Shown here piece by piece: positions 15,493-23,825 of a stretch of 64,000 nt of DNA (its first letter is position 1; each line of letters begins with the position of its first letter). The notes beneath the pieces are model-generated. The model was not told the DNA's origin. It searched no databases and worked only from the letters and a program-made list of their open reading frames with translations. The stretch covers positions 62,001 through 126,000 of the forward strand of contig NZ_JAQIFT010000046.1 of the NCBI RefSeq assembly GCF_027857615.1. Direction: 5' to 3'. The translations under genes and the position numbers were made by a program. Origin of the DNA: Holtiella tumoricola (lineage in GTDB: Bacteria; Bacillota; Clostridia; Lachnospirales; Cellulosilyticaceae).

Positions 15493-17472
15493 TTATTTTA
15501 AAACTTCTTTTGCTACTTTTACTACGTTTTCTACTGTGAAACCGTGTTTTTTGAAGATAAGATCTGCTGGTGCTGATTCACCGAATGTATCCATAGAGAT
15601 GACTGCGCCTTCAAATCCTGTGTATTTGTGCCATCCGAATGAGCTTGCTGCTTCTACTGCGACACGTTTTGTTTTATCTTTTGGTAAGATTTCGTTTTGG
15701 TAAGCTGTATCTTGCATTTCAAAAAGGTCTGATGATGGCATACTTACTACTGCTGCCTTAATACCTTCTTTTGCTAATTCTTTTGCTGCTGTTTCAATAA
15801 GGTTAACTTCTGAACCTGTTGCGATAAGGATGATATCAGCATCTTTAGAAGCTACATCTCCAATTACGTAAGCACCTTTTTTAAGGTCACAACCAGTACC
15901 TGCAAGGTATGGTAAGTTTTGACGTGTTAAAACAAGTGATACTGGATGTTCTTTACTATTTAATGCATATTCCCAAGCTGCAACTGTTTCTTTTCCATCT
16001 GCTGGACGAATAGTTACCATGTTTGGCATACTACGAAGCATAGCAAGTTGTTCGATTGGTTGATGCGTTGGACCATCTTCACCTACACCAATACTATCAT
16101 GTGTAAGAACATATGATACTGGTAATTTCATAAGTGCTGCTAAACGCATTGAGTTTTTCATGTAATCACTGAATACGAAGAATGTTGAACAGAATACTTT
16201 AAGTCCTCCATGTACTGCCATACCGTTTGCAATCGCTGCCATAGCATGTTCACGGATACCAAAGTGAAGGTTTCTACCTGCGTAATCTCCTTGGTAGAAG
16301 TCGCCTTTACCTTCCATATATGTTTTTGTAGATGGTGCAAGGTCTGCAGAACCGCCTACAAAGTTTTCTACTCTGTTTGCAATTTGGTTAATGATTTCGT
16401 ATGAAGTTTGGCGTGTTGCAAGTGATTTTGAAGTATCTGCATAGTTTGCGTAAAGGTCTTCAAGATTTACTGTTTCACTACCATTCCATACTGCCCATTC
16501 TTTTGCAAGCTCTGGATAAGCTTCTGCATAAGCTGCAAATAATGTATTCCATGCTGCTTCTTTAGCTGCATTTTCTTCATTAAGTGCTTTGATATGTGCT
16601 TTTACTTCATCTTCTACGAAGAATTCTTGATCGTGGTGTTCTAAGAATTTTCTAGTTTCAGCAATGTTATCGTAACCTAAAGGCTCACCATGTGCACTTG
16701 CTTTACCTTGTTTAGCTGGACAACCGTATCCAATTTTTGTTTTCACTTCAATGAAGTTTGGTTTGCCAGATACTTTTGCAGCTTCAATTGCTTTTGCAAT
16801 AGCATCTGCATCATTACCATCTTCTACTAAGAATGTAGCAAAACCTTGTGCTTCAAAGCGTGCTCTAACATCTTCTTTGAAAGCAATTTGAGTATCACCT
16901 TCTATAGTAATGTTATTTGAATCATAAAGTACGATTAATTTATCAAGACCTAATGTACCTGCAAGTGATGCTGCTTCGTAGCTAATACCTTCCATAAGGC
17001 ATCCATCACCTACTAATGCATAAGTATAGTGGTCAACGATATCATAACCTTCTTTATTGAAGTGTGCTGCTAAGTGGCGTTCTGCCATTGCCATACCTAC
17101 TGCTGATGCAATACCTTGTCCAAGAGGGCCTGTTGTAAGTTCTACACCTACTGTGTGACCGAATTCTGGATGTCCTGGTGTAAGACTTCCTTCTTGTCTA
17201 AAGTTTTGAAGATCTTCTATTGTAAGACCATATTCAAATACATGAAGTAAAGAATAAAGTAAAGCTGAACCATGACCTGCTGATAAAACAAAGCGATCTC
17301 TGTTAGCCCAATTTGGATTGTGTGGGTTGTGTTTTAAGTATTTGCTCCATAATGTATAAGCCATTGGCGCTGACCCAAGTGGTAAACCTGGATGTCCTGA
17401 GTTAGCTTTTTGAATTGCTTCTGCTGACAGGATACGAATAGTGTTGATCGTCTTTTGGTCTAGTAAATTCAT
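15493..17472 (-). CDS. tkt: Transketolase
   Basis: A thiamine diphosphate enzyme that moves two-carbon units between sugar phosphates in the non-oxidative pentose phosphate pathway. The phosphate and cofactor contacts SGHPGLPLGSAPMAYTLW (residues 25 on), the thiamine-binding VGDGCLMEGISYEA (155-162 core), the glutamate block HFGIREHAMAAIANGMA and the substrate-binding GVGEDGPTHQPIEQLAMLR are all present. At 659 residues it is full length. AAGGAGG precedes the ATG. It stands alone between its terminator and an upstream promoter region with a TATAAT box near 17525. Confidence 0.97.
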   Translation of the reverse strand: MNLLDQKTINTIRILSAEAIQKANSGHPGLPLGSAPMAYTLWSKYLKHNPHNPNWANRDRFVLSAGHGSALLYSLLHVFEYGLTIEDLQNFRQEGSLTPGHPEFGHTVGVELTTGPLGQGIASAVGMAMAERHLAAHFNKEGYDIVDHYTYALVGDGCLMEGISYEAASLAGTLGLDKLIVLYDSNNITIEGDTQIAFKEDVRARFEAQGFATFLVEDGNDADAIAKAIEAAKVSGKPNFIEVKTKIGYGCPAKQGKASAHGEPLGYDNIAETRKFLEHHDQEFFVEDEVKAHIKALNEENAAKEAAWNTLFAAYAEAYPELAKEWAVWNGSETVNLEDLYANYADTSKSLATRQTSYEIINQIANRVENFVGGSADLAPSTKTYMEGKGDFYQGDYAGRNLHFGIREHAMAAIANGMAVHGGLKVFCSTFFVFSDYMKNSMRLAALMKLPVSYVLTHDSIGVGEDGPTHQPIEQLAMLRSMPNMVTIRPADGKETVAAWEYALNSKEHPVSLVLTRQNLPYLAGTGCDLKKGAYVIGDVASKDADIILIATGSEVNLIETAAKELAKEGIKAAVVSMPSSDLFEMQDTAYQNEILPKDKTKRVAVEAASSFGWHKYTGFEGAVISMDTFGESAPADLIFKKHGFTVENVVKVAKEVLK

Positions 17473-17677
17473 TTAAAATTTCCTCCTTAAAATACATACA
17501 GCTTTTCTACCTATTGTTCATTATAATATGCTTTGTTCGTATTGTATACACGTTTTACCGATATTCTAGCTATATCTACAAATTCATACTCTTCATTTTC
17601 TTCTTTAGAATTCCGATATAATTATGGAAGTTATTTCATGTAAATAATTTAAATCGATTAGGCAAGGAAGTTTTGTT

Positions 17678-18766
17678 ATGGCATATATTTATCCTACTCA
17701 GAACAGTAAGTTCCGAGTTTATTATTTGTATAAAACAAAAAAAATATATATTGGTCTTTATAATAATTCTGAATCTGCATCACTGGCTTATGATTTTGTT
17801 CAGCAAATCTTTGAAGGTGACTTAACAGTGGCTGCTTATACAGTAGATATACCTATTTCTTTTGATAAATTTATCTCCTGCATTAACTTTAGAGATTCAA
17901 ATTTTTATTTCAAAACACCCATCTATGTATATAAGGATTGCTTTAAGTATTATTTAAAACCTGATTTAGTTTTAACTTTTGATCTTAAGGACCTTCTATT
18001 TTTCTCTAATACACGTATTCATAAACGTCGTGATTACCTTTATACCTATATGGGTGATCATCAAGAGAACATCTTACGGCGTTTTGGTTTTACCAAATCT
18101 ATGATTTACTTAAAAGATTATCGTTTTAAGAATGGTGATCGTTATGATTTTAGACGAGAGAATATAGAAGTTATTAATCATTATTATGGTGTAAAGAAAG
18201 AAAAACGTTATAATCAAACCACTTATGTTGCACGTATCGCTCTACAAAATACCTCACTTACTATTGGCCACTATGAAACTGAGATACAAGCGGCTATTGC
18301 TTATAATAAAGCTGCAGATCTTGTTAATTATCGCCTAGAGGATAGTCCTTATCCCCTTAATTCATTTCCTTTTTTAACACGTCAGGAGTATCAAGATCTC
18401 TACGATGAATTGGTTATCTCTAAGCGGCTTACTCATCGTTCCACTCAAAACCGTGTTTGTTCCAGTAAGAAATGGCGCGGCGTATCAAAAGATCAAAGTA
18501 GCTATCGTGCAATCATTGGTTATAATAAAAAACGTATTTATCTTGGTAACTATCCTACTGAGAAAAGAGCAGCACAAGCTTATAACTATGCTTCTCTCTA
18601 CTTATATGGCCCGAATGGGTATACCAATGAAATTGATCCTTTAGTCTATTCTAATGATGCCTTAGCTATTGCTAAAAAGTTAGAAAAAGCTGGTGTATTG
18701 AAGCAGTTTTCTTCTATAGTGGAAGATTCTCCTGAGTATGTATCTACTAAAATTATAGAATTATAA
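17678..18766 (+). CDS. Protein with three AP2/ERF-like repeats and a degenerate HNH-like core
   Basis: Three segments share the AP2 beta-sheet and helix pattern: about residues 10-47 (YKTKKIYIGLYNN then SASLAYDFV), 168-220 (TIGHYETEIQAAIAYNKAA) and 265-315 (WRGVSKDQSSYRAIIGYNKK then IYLGNYPTEKRAAQAYNYAS). The third is closest to the family. Between the first and second, at about 100-166, lies a segment ending KNGDRYDFRRENIEVIN, which looks like the end of an HNH homing endonuclease domain but has lost the catalytic histidines. Bacterial AP2 domains usually sit in phage or intron homing nucleases; here the fold seems kept as a DNA-binding protein. The gene is monocistronic with an AAGGAAG site and a strong terminator. 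Function is unknown. Confidence 0.68.
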   Translation: MAYIYPTQNSKFRVYYLYKTKKIYIGLYNNSESASLAYDFVQQIFEGDLTVAAYTVDIPISFDKFISCINFRDSNFYFKTPIYVYKDCFKYYLKPDLVLTFDLKDLLFFSNTRIHKRRDYLYTYMGDHQENILRRFGFTKSMIYLKDYRFKNGDRYDFRRENIEVINHYYGVKKEKRYNQTTYVARIALQNTSLTIGHYETEIQAAIAYNKAADLVNYRLEDSPYPLNSFPFLTRQEYQDLYDELVISKRLTHRSTQNRVCSSKKWRGVSKDQSSYRAIIGYNKKRIYLGNYPTEKRAAQAYNYASLYLYGPNGYTNEIDPLVYSNDALAIAKKLEKAGVLKQFSSIVEDSPEYVSTKIIEL

Positions 18767-18852
18767 ATCTGAAAAGAGGAATAGTATACTTTTCTTTATC
18801 ATGATCTACTAATAAGTAATTAATAAGTACATATTACTCTATCCCTATACTA

Positions 18853-18914
18853 AAAAAGGGCTGCCTTGTGGCAATGTCTTCACTTAATGACATTGCCACA
18901 AGGCAGCCCTTTTT
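18853..18914. terminator. Bidirectional terminator between the AP2 protein and PurK-like genes
   Basis: A perfect 26-bp stem (18853-18878 with 18889-18914) with a 10-base loop has A and T runs at its two ends, so it can stop transcription from both converging genes. Confidence 0.93.
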
Positions 18915-18947
18915 CTTATAATCACTATCTAGAAAACATCACTTTCT

Positions 18948-19991
18948 CTATGCTTCTGTAATGTTTTCTTTGATATAGATATTCACAGGTAACTTATTAT
19001 AACGATCAAATGTATAACGATGGTATGGGAAATCTGGTCTGTGTGAAACATCACTTTCTTTAATGACTGTTGTCACACTAGGTTTTACAAGCTCTCCATC
19101 TTTTACTGGTAGCCCTTCAACTAAGTTTAAGAACTGCTCATAAATAGAAAAGTCTGTATAGTGGTTAGTTGCAATATCTCCCACTGTAATACCTGGATTT
19201 ACATTCATGAGTTCTATTTGTCTATTCTTTTTCATTCCAAATTTTAGAGTGAAAAGACCTTCTGTACCCACTTCTTTTAAGAGTTTCTTCGCTAACTTAG
19301 TAATCTTACCTTGCATCGTCTTAGTAATAGAAGCTGGCATATAAATATATTTCACCGCTTCATCATTTAAAATTTCTTCTTGAATTGGATACGTATAAAC
19401 TTTATCTCCTGCTTTTAGTACAGAAATACTTAAAATACGATCATACTCATGAATCTCTTCAATAAGCCATTCTGTTGCAGAATCATCTAGTTCATAAATA
19501 AATTCTTCTAAATCATCTTTTGTATAGATATCCATAACTTCATAGCGATCTGGATAAAGCTGATAAAGTCTAAATGGCATCTCTACATCTGCAATTTGTT
19601 TAAAGAATGTAAGCTTATTGCTTTGGTGATAGTAGTTGGGTACTGGCACTTCTGTAAGATCACATGCAATAAGTTGTTGTACACGGTTGGCTACAAAATC
19701 AATGCCTTCACCTTTAGGATAGGTTATGCAAGTCTTTAAAATATCTTTGCTAAGTACGGGTATTGTTGATGTACAAAAAATGATGGCATCCGATTTAAGC
19801 GCTAATCGTTTAATATTTGCAGTTGTAATAGGTGCCGTAATATGTGTATTACATACCTCACTGGCGATATTTCCCACTTCTGGCTCTAATAAAACGGTCT
19901 GAATGCCTCTTTTTTGGGCTTCTACTGCAATCATAGCTGCTAAAAGGTTACCGCCTACTAAGCCTAATGTTTCAATTGGGTCATTCTTCAT
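18948..19991 (-). CDS. ATP-grasp protein resembling PurK (N5-carboxyaminoimidazole ribonucleotide synthase)
   Basis: The layout follows PurK: an N-terminal nucleotide-binding fold (ETLGLVGGNLLAAMIAVEAQ then TVLLEPEVGN), a middle lid around YEVMDIYTKDDLEEFI, and an ATP-grasp domain ending ELMNVNPGITVGDIATNHY followed by EQFLNLVEGLPV, matching the PurK end where ligand residues are usually NEIAPRPHNSGH. The match there is poor, so the substrate may differ from AIR and bicarbonate. No purE or other purine gene is adjacent. The start is the ATG at 19989-19991 behind AAAGGAGG; 347 residues result. It lies 13 bases downstream of a small membrane protein gene and is probably cotranscribed with it. 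Confidence 0.6.
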   Translation of the reverse strand: MKNDPIETLGLVGGNLLAAMIAVEAQKRGIQTVLLEPEVGNIASEVCNTHITAPITTANIKRLALKSDAIIFCTSTIPVLSKDILKTCITYPKGEGIDFVANRVQQLIACDLTEVPVPNYYHQSNKLTFFKQIADVEMPFRLYQLYPDRYEVMDIYTKDDLEEFIYELDDSATEWLIEEIHEYDRILSISVLKAGDKVYTYPIQEEILNDEAVKYIYMPASITKTMQGKITKLAKKLLKEVGTEGLFTLKFGMKKNRQIELMNVNPGITVGDIATNHYTDFSIYEQFLNLVEGLPVKDGELVKPSVTTVIKESDVSHRPDFPYHRYTFDRYNKLPVNIYIKENITEA

Positions 19992-20004
19992 ATGTCTTCC
20001 TCCT

Positions 20005-20643
20005 TTAAATGAGATAGTCAATAATTTCTACAGCCTTATTAATATTCTTTGGAACTGAGATAAGAGAAATAACAAGTGGCTCTGCTGTTATGCCTCCTTC
20101 AAGATGCTCTAGTTTATCAACCTTTATTCCATATACATGTTCTTTTCCATCTTCTAAACTTGTAGCTGTTAATAAGCTATCTTTATATTGCTCAAGAAGT
20201 GGTGCCATTTCTGGTACTTCATCTAATGCTAAGAAAGGATCAAATCCTTCAATCTCCATATATTTAGAGTAACGGTCTTCTGACATAGCAAAGATATCTA
20301 CTTCTCTTACTTGTATTTTCAACATCATAAGTTGGTCATTAAGAACCATTTGTGAATCCATTTGAGACCAGTCCGCTGGTAAGTAATATAAATCTGTATT
20401 AAAGTTTTCTTTAAAGAACTGCTCTTCTTCTTCCATTTTTGCTGAATCAATAACCATTTTAGAAGTAACAACAACATGAGCATCAAAATTATCTTTTGGT
20501 TTGAGCATAGTTGTAACAATTTGGCTGACTAAAAAAATACCAATTATGGTTCCTAAAATAGCATACCTATAATACTCCCAAATATACCCTACTTTTTGCT
20601 TGGTGTTCATCTCTTTAAACTTTTCTCTGTTGCTCTTTCTCAT
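20005..20643 (-). CDS. Membrane-anchored protein of unknown function
   Basis: A 212-residue protein with a basic cytoplasmic start (MRKSNREKFKEMNTKQKVGY), one transmembrane helix at about 27-47, and an acidic extracytoplasmic domain. The domain contains PADWSQMDSQMVLNDQL and ends in LVISLISVPKNINKAVEIID. I do not recognise the family; small proteins beginning with a WEYYRY-like motif before a single helix are frequent in Clostridia. It is first in a two-gene unit with the PurK-like gene, 13 bases apart. Confidence 0.6.
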   Translation of the reverse strand: MRKSNREKFKEMNTKQKVGYIWEYYRYAILGTIIGIFLVSQIVTTMLKPKDNFDAHVVVTSKMVIDSAKMEEEEQFFKENFNTDLYYLPADWSQMDSQMVLNDQLMMLKIQVREVDIFAMSEDRYSKYMEIEGFDPFLALDEVPEMAPLLEQYKDSLLTATSLEDGKEHVYGIKVDKLEHLEGGITAEPLVISLISVPKNINKAVEIIDYLI

Positions 20644-20791
20644 CTAGTTTCTCCTTCTTAATGAATTAGCCTCTTTTACTTCATTTTTTCCTATGCTATA
20701 CTTGAAGCAAGTTTATTTATCTAGTGACCCCTATCTGTACTTTAGTATTTTCTATAAGATGCAATAGACAGTTGTAGTATCTCTAGATAAG

Positions 20792-20845
20792 GATTTCTAA
20801 AATGTAGATAGTATAAAAAATAAAATGCTATCACTCTTAGAAATC
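20792..20845. other. Nested inverted repeat upstream of the rhomboid-like gene
   Basis: GATTTCTAA (20792-20800) pairs with TTAGAAATC (20837-20845), and inside it GATAGTA (20807-20813) pairs with TGCTATC (20826-20832), one mismatch. It lies just before a TATAAT box at 20874-20879 and could be a structured operator or a decayed repeat. Confidence 0.3.
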
Positions 20846-20935
20846 TGTTTATATTACTATCATATTTTAATACTATAATTATACCATATGTACACAGTAT
20901 GTATTTCAATTATTTTTAAGGAGGCTTCTTTGATT

Positions 20936-21754
20936 ATGCCATGGTTATATAAACTTGAAAAAAAGTTTGGCAAATTTGCAATTCCTAATTTGATGATGTA
21001 TATCCTCATGGGACAGGCAATTGTCTTTTTACTTACGAACTTAACAGGTAGTTATTGGATTCAAAGTTTATTAGTATTTAATAGAGGTGCCATTTTATCC
21101 GGTCAAATCTGGAGAATCTTTACCTTTATCTTTATTCCAACCTCTACTTCACCTCTTATGTTCTTATTGCTTGTATTTATCTACTATTCTATCTCACAAC
21201 AATTAGAACACATTATGGGTACATTTGCTTTTAACTTCTTCTACTTCTCAAGTGTTATTGCTTGTATCCTTGTAGGCTTTATCTTTGGTGGAAGACCTGA
21301 TGTGTATTACATTAATCTTTCATTTTTCTTAGCTTACGCAACCCTTATGCCTGAAGCAACATTCTACTTATATTTTGTGATTCCATTTAAAGCAAAATAT
21401 TTACTAGTCTTCTACTTCATTTTAATTGGTGTAGACTTACTAGGTGGTGGACTTATTAACTTTGCATTAATTGCTGCTTCTTTACTTGGATATTTTATCT
21501 TCTTCGGTATGCCTGTACTCAAACGTAAGAAAGTACAGCAAAAAGGCTATGCTGGTCAAAAGCAATTTAAAGCCGCAAAACGAGAAATGGATTATGAAAA
21601 GCGTGCACCAATTAAAGTGGCTTTCCACAAATGTCATACATGTGGCAAAACAGAATTAGACGATCCTGATATGGAATTTAGATATTGCTCTACTTGTAAC
21701 GGCGATTATGAGTACTGTATGGATCACTTAAGAAATCATGAACACGTTAAATAA
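20936..21754 (+). CDS. Rhomboid-like multi-pass membrane protein with C-terminal zinc ribbon
   Basis: About six hydrophobic helices (within residues 17-190) have the spacing of rhomboid/Derlin folds: GQIWRIFTFIFIP follows the first helix, as in rhomboid loop 1, and ISQQLEHIMGTFAFNFFYF follows helix 2. The GxSG and His catalytic residues of active rhomboids are not visible, so this is probably an inactive relative. The C-terminal 75 residues are cytoplasmic and basic, ending in a CHTCGK to CSTCNGDYEYC zinc ribbon. The start is the ATG at 20936 after AAGGAGG; an in-frame TTG at 20930 is also possible. Function unknown. Confidence 0.65.
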   Translation: MPWLYKLEKKFGKFAIPNLMMYILMGQAIVFLLTNLTGSYWIQSLLVFNRGAILSGQIWRIFTFIFIPTSTSPLMFLLLVFIYYSISQQLEHIMGTFAFNFFYFSSVIACILVGFIFGGRPDVYYINLSFFLAYATLMPEATFYLYFVIPFKAKYLLVFYFILIGVDLLGGGLINFALIAASLLGYFIFFGMPVLKRKKVQQKGYAGQKQFKAAKREMDYEKRAPIKVAFHKCHTCGKTELDDPDMEFRYCSTCNGDYEYCMDHLRNHEHVK

Positions 21755-21756
21755 AG

Positions 21757-21789
21757 ATAGGCTACCCTTATGTGGTAGCCTATTTTTTG
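21757..21789. terminator. Bidirectional terminator after the rhomboid-like gene
   Basis: ATAGGCTACC (21757-21766) pairs with GGTAGCCTAT (21774-21783), followed by TTTTTT on the plus strand. The converging minus-strand gene ends inside the hairpin (stop at 21780-21782). Confidence 0.88.
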
Positions 21790-22586
21790 TTCATATAGAT
21801 TTCAACAATAAAAATCAATTCATGAAGAACTGGCATAATCAATATCAGACCACCTGCTTGTATATGCCCTAAATGCATGGCATGTGCTAAAAGAAAAATC
21901 AATGCGCCAAATCCAAGAATAAGTGTACCTGTTAGCATAGATTGTTCTTTGGGTGACCTTACTCTTGCTTCATCCCCATAAGCAAGTACGGCATACAGTG
22001 GCATAGGAATGCCCTGTGGTGTTGAGATCACCATAAAAGGTATCATCCACATATGTTGTAACACTTGATGATAAGTAAGCCTATGTTCTTCATAAAAAGG
22101 TGCTGGTTTTGCATGCTTATAGCCACATATAAGTACAAGCAATCCTTCAATAATATGTAATACCCCCACTAGGTAAATCAACATTTCATAATCTAACGTA
22201 AAAAGTGGATGGTTAAAGAGCTTACTCAATCCTTCTATCATAAAAGCTACAGGGATTACATACGAGAAGCAGCCCCATTTCGGATGAATAAGCATAAGTA
22301 AGATGGCAATTGGAATAAGTACTAAAATATTCAAACTCACATAAAAGTTAATCCCTAGATACGCTAAAATACCGCTTGTAGTGATTCCTAATAGAATACC
22401 TAGTATCATATCAGGTAAAGCTCTTGCAATCATCTCAGGTAATTTTTGTGGACCTTGTACTTGTTCTATTTGTCTTTTGTACACCATTACACTGTATATC
22501 GCCATTAAAAAAAATATGGGGTCACGTATAATGAGCCCCATACTTTCTACTATATACAGTATCAAATACTGTACAAAAGTTTTCAT
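21780..22586 (-). CDS. Polytopic membrane protein of unknown function in the ftsEX-ctp operon
   Basis: A 268-residue protein with about seven hydrophobic segments (residues 8-35, 55-75, 78-97, 100-120, 135-158, 175-205 and 218-262) and a conserved-looking ISTPQGIPMPLYAVLAYGDEA loop, quoted in parts: STPQGIPMP and YAVLAYGDEA. In Bacillus the gene after ctpB is followed by minJ, whose membrane half precedes a PDZ domain; here there is membrane sequence but no PDZ domain, so a MinJ-like role is only a guess from position. It is last in the operon, 14 bases after the active S41 protease gene. Confidence 0.55.
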   Translation of the reverse strand: MKTFVQYLILYIVESMGLIIRDPIFFLMAIYSVMVYKRQIEQVQGPQKLPEMIARALPDMILGILLGITTSGILAYLGINFYVSLNILVLIPIAILLMLIHPKWGCFSYVIPVAFMIEGLSKLFNHPLFTLDYEMLIYLVGVLHIIEGLLVLICGYKHAKPAPFYEEHRLTYHQVLQHMWMIPFMVISTPQGIPMPLYAVLAYGDEARVRSPKEQSMLTGTLILGFGALIFLLAHAMHLGHIQAGGLILIMPVLHELIFIVEIYMNKK

Positions 22587-22600
22587 AGATGCCCCCTAAC

Positions 22601-23764
22601 TTATTTCATTTGCTCTTTTAATACCTCTACAGCTTTTTGAAGCTGTGCATCTTCATCGTATTCTAAAGCAGGTTTTATCATAAGTTCAGGTGCTAAGCTT
22701 ACATCATAATCAGGTTCAATTCCCTCTCCTTGAATACATACACCACTTGGTGTGAAGTATTGGGAAGTCGTTACTTTTAACGCTGATCCATCTGTAAGTG
22801 GCATAATCGTTTGAACAATACCTTTACCGTAAGTTCTCTTACCTACTAATACGGCACGATTATGGTCTTTTAGTGCACCAGATAATACTTCTGAAGCACT
22901 TGCACTCTTTTCGTTTACAAGGACAACTACTGGTAAGTCGATATACTCACCATCTGCACGCATAACGTCCTCTTCACCTTGTTTGTTTTTAGTTGAAACA
23001 ATAATCCCTTCTGGAATCAGTTCGTCAGCCATCTTTACTGTAATGTCTAAGAGCCCACCTGAGTTGTTTCTAAGGTCAATGATTAAGCCTTTTGCATTTG
23101 CTTTTTCACTTGCGTCTAAAGCTTCTTTGAATTGTTTATAAGTCAGTTCTTCGAACTCACGCACTTTGATATAGCTAATGTCCTCTTGTAACATTTTATG
23201 TTCAACTGAAGGATAAATGACATTTTCTCGCTTCATTTCTAATTCTAATGTTTCATTGGTAGAAGGTCTAAAAACTGTTACTTTAACCTTTGTACCTGGT
23301 TTACCTTTAATAATCTTAGGTGCTGTACTAAAGTCGTCGCCTGTAAGCTTTTGCCCTTCTGCACCAATAATCTTATCATTAATAAGCATACCAGCTTTTT
23401 CGGCTGGAGAACTCGGGAATACATCTGTCACCAAAATACTATTATCATTTTGGTCTACCATCATTTGAACCCCAATTCCTGCATACACCCCGCTTGATTT
23501 TTCCATTACTTCTTCAAATTCTTCTTGAGTATAATAGGTTGTATAAGGGTCACCCACTGCTGATACAAGTCCCTTATAAATGCCCTCTTCCATGGCTGTT
23601 TGATCTAACTCGCCTACATAATACTCATCTAATGCTCTTTGAATAACTTCTAACTTCTTATCAATATAATCATATTTATCAGCAAATAATGTTGCGCTAA
23701 ATAAAATGACTGTTGATAATACAAAGCCTATCGTTGCGCCTTTTAGGAAACCTTTTTGTTTCAC
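22601..23764 (-). CDS. C-terminal processing peptidase, S41 family (CtpB type)
   Basis: An extracytoplasmic serine protease. One N-terminal membrane anchor (about 8-28) leads to a cap region (GDPYTTYYTQEEFEE), a PDZ domain (about 90-165, YAGIGVQMM to AEKAGMLINDKIIGAEG) and the catalytic S41 domain. S289 in NEKSASASE and K314 in TYGKG stand 25 residues apart, as in the Ser/Lys dyad of Bacillus CtpB, and LRNNSGGLLD supplies the oxyanion region. It should be active. A catalytically dead paralogue lies 62 bases upstream in the same operon. Confidence 0.93.
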   Translation of the reverse strand: MKQKGFLKGATIGFVLSTVILFSATLFADKYDYIDKKLEVIQRALDEYYVGELDQTAMEEGIYKGLVSAVGDPYTTYYTQEEFEEVMEKSSGVYAGIGVQMMVDQNDNSILVTDVFPSSPAEKAGMLINDKIIGAEGQKLTGDDFSTAPKIIKGKPGTKVKVTVFRPSTNETLELEMKRENVIYPSVEHKMLQEDISYIKVREFEELTYKQFKEALDASEKANAKGLIIDLRNNSGGLLDITVKMADELIPEGIIVSTKNKQGEEDVMRADGEYIDLPVVVLVNEKSASASEVLSGALKDHNRAVLVGKRTYGKGIVQTIMPLTDGSALKVTTSQYFTPSGVCIQGEGIEPDYDVSLAPELMIKPALEYDEDAQLQKAVEVLKEQMK

Positions 23765-23825
23765 TTTGTATCACATCCCTCAATTATATTATTCATAGCT
23801 TACGTCAATTTTCTATTTCTTATCC

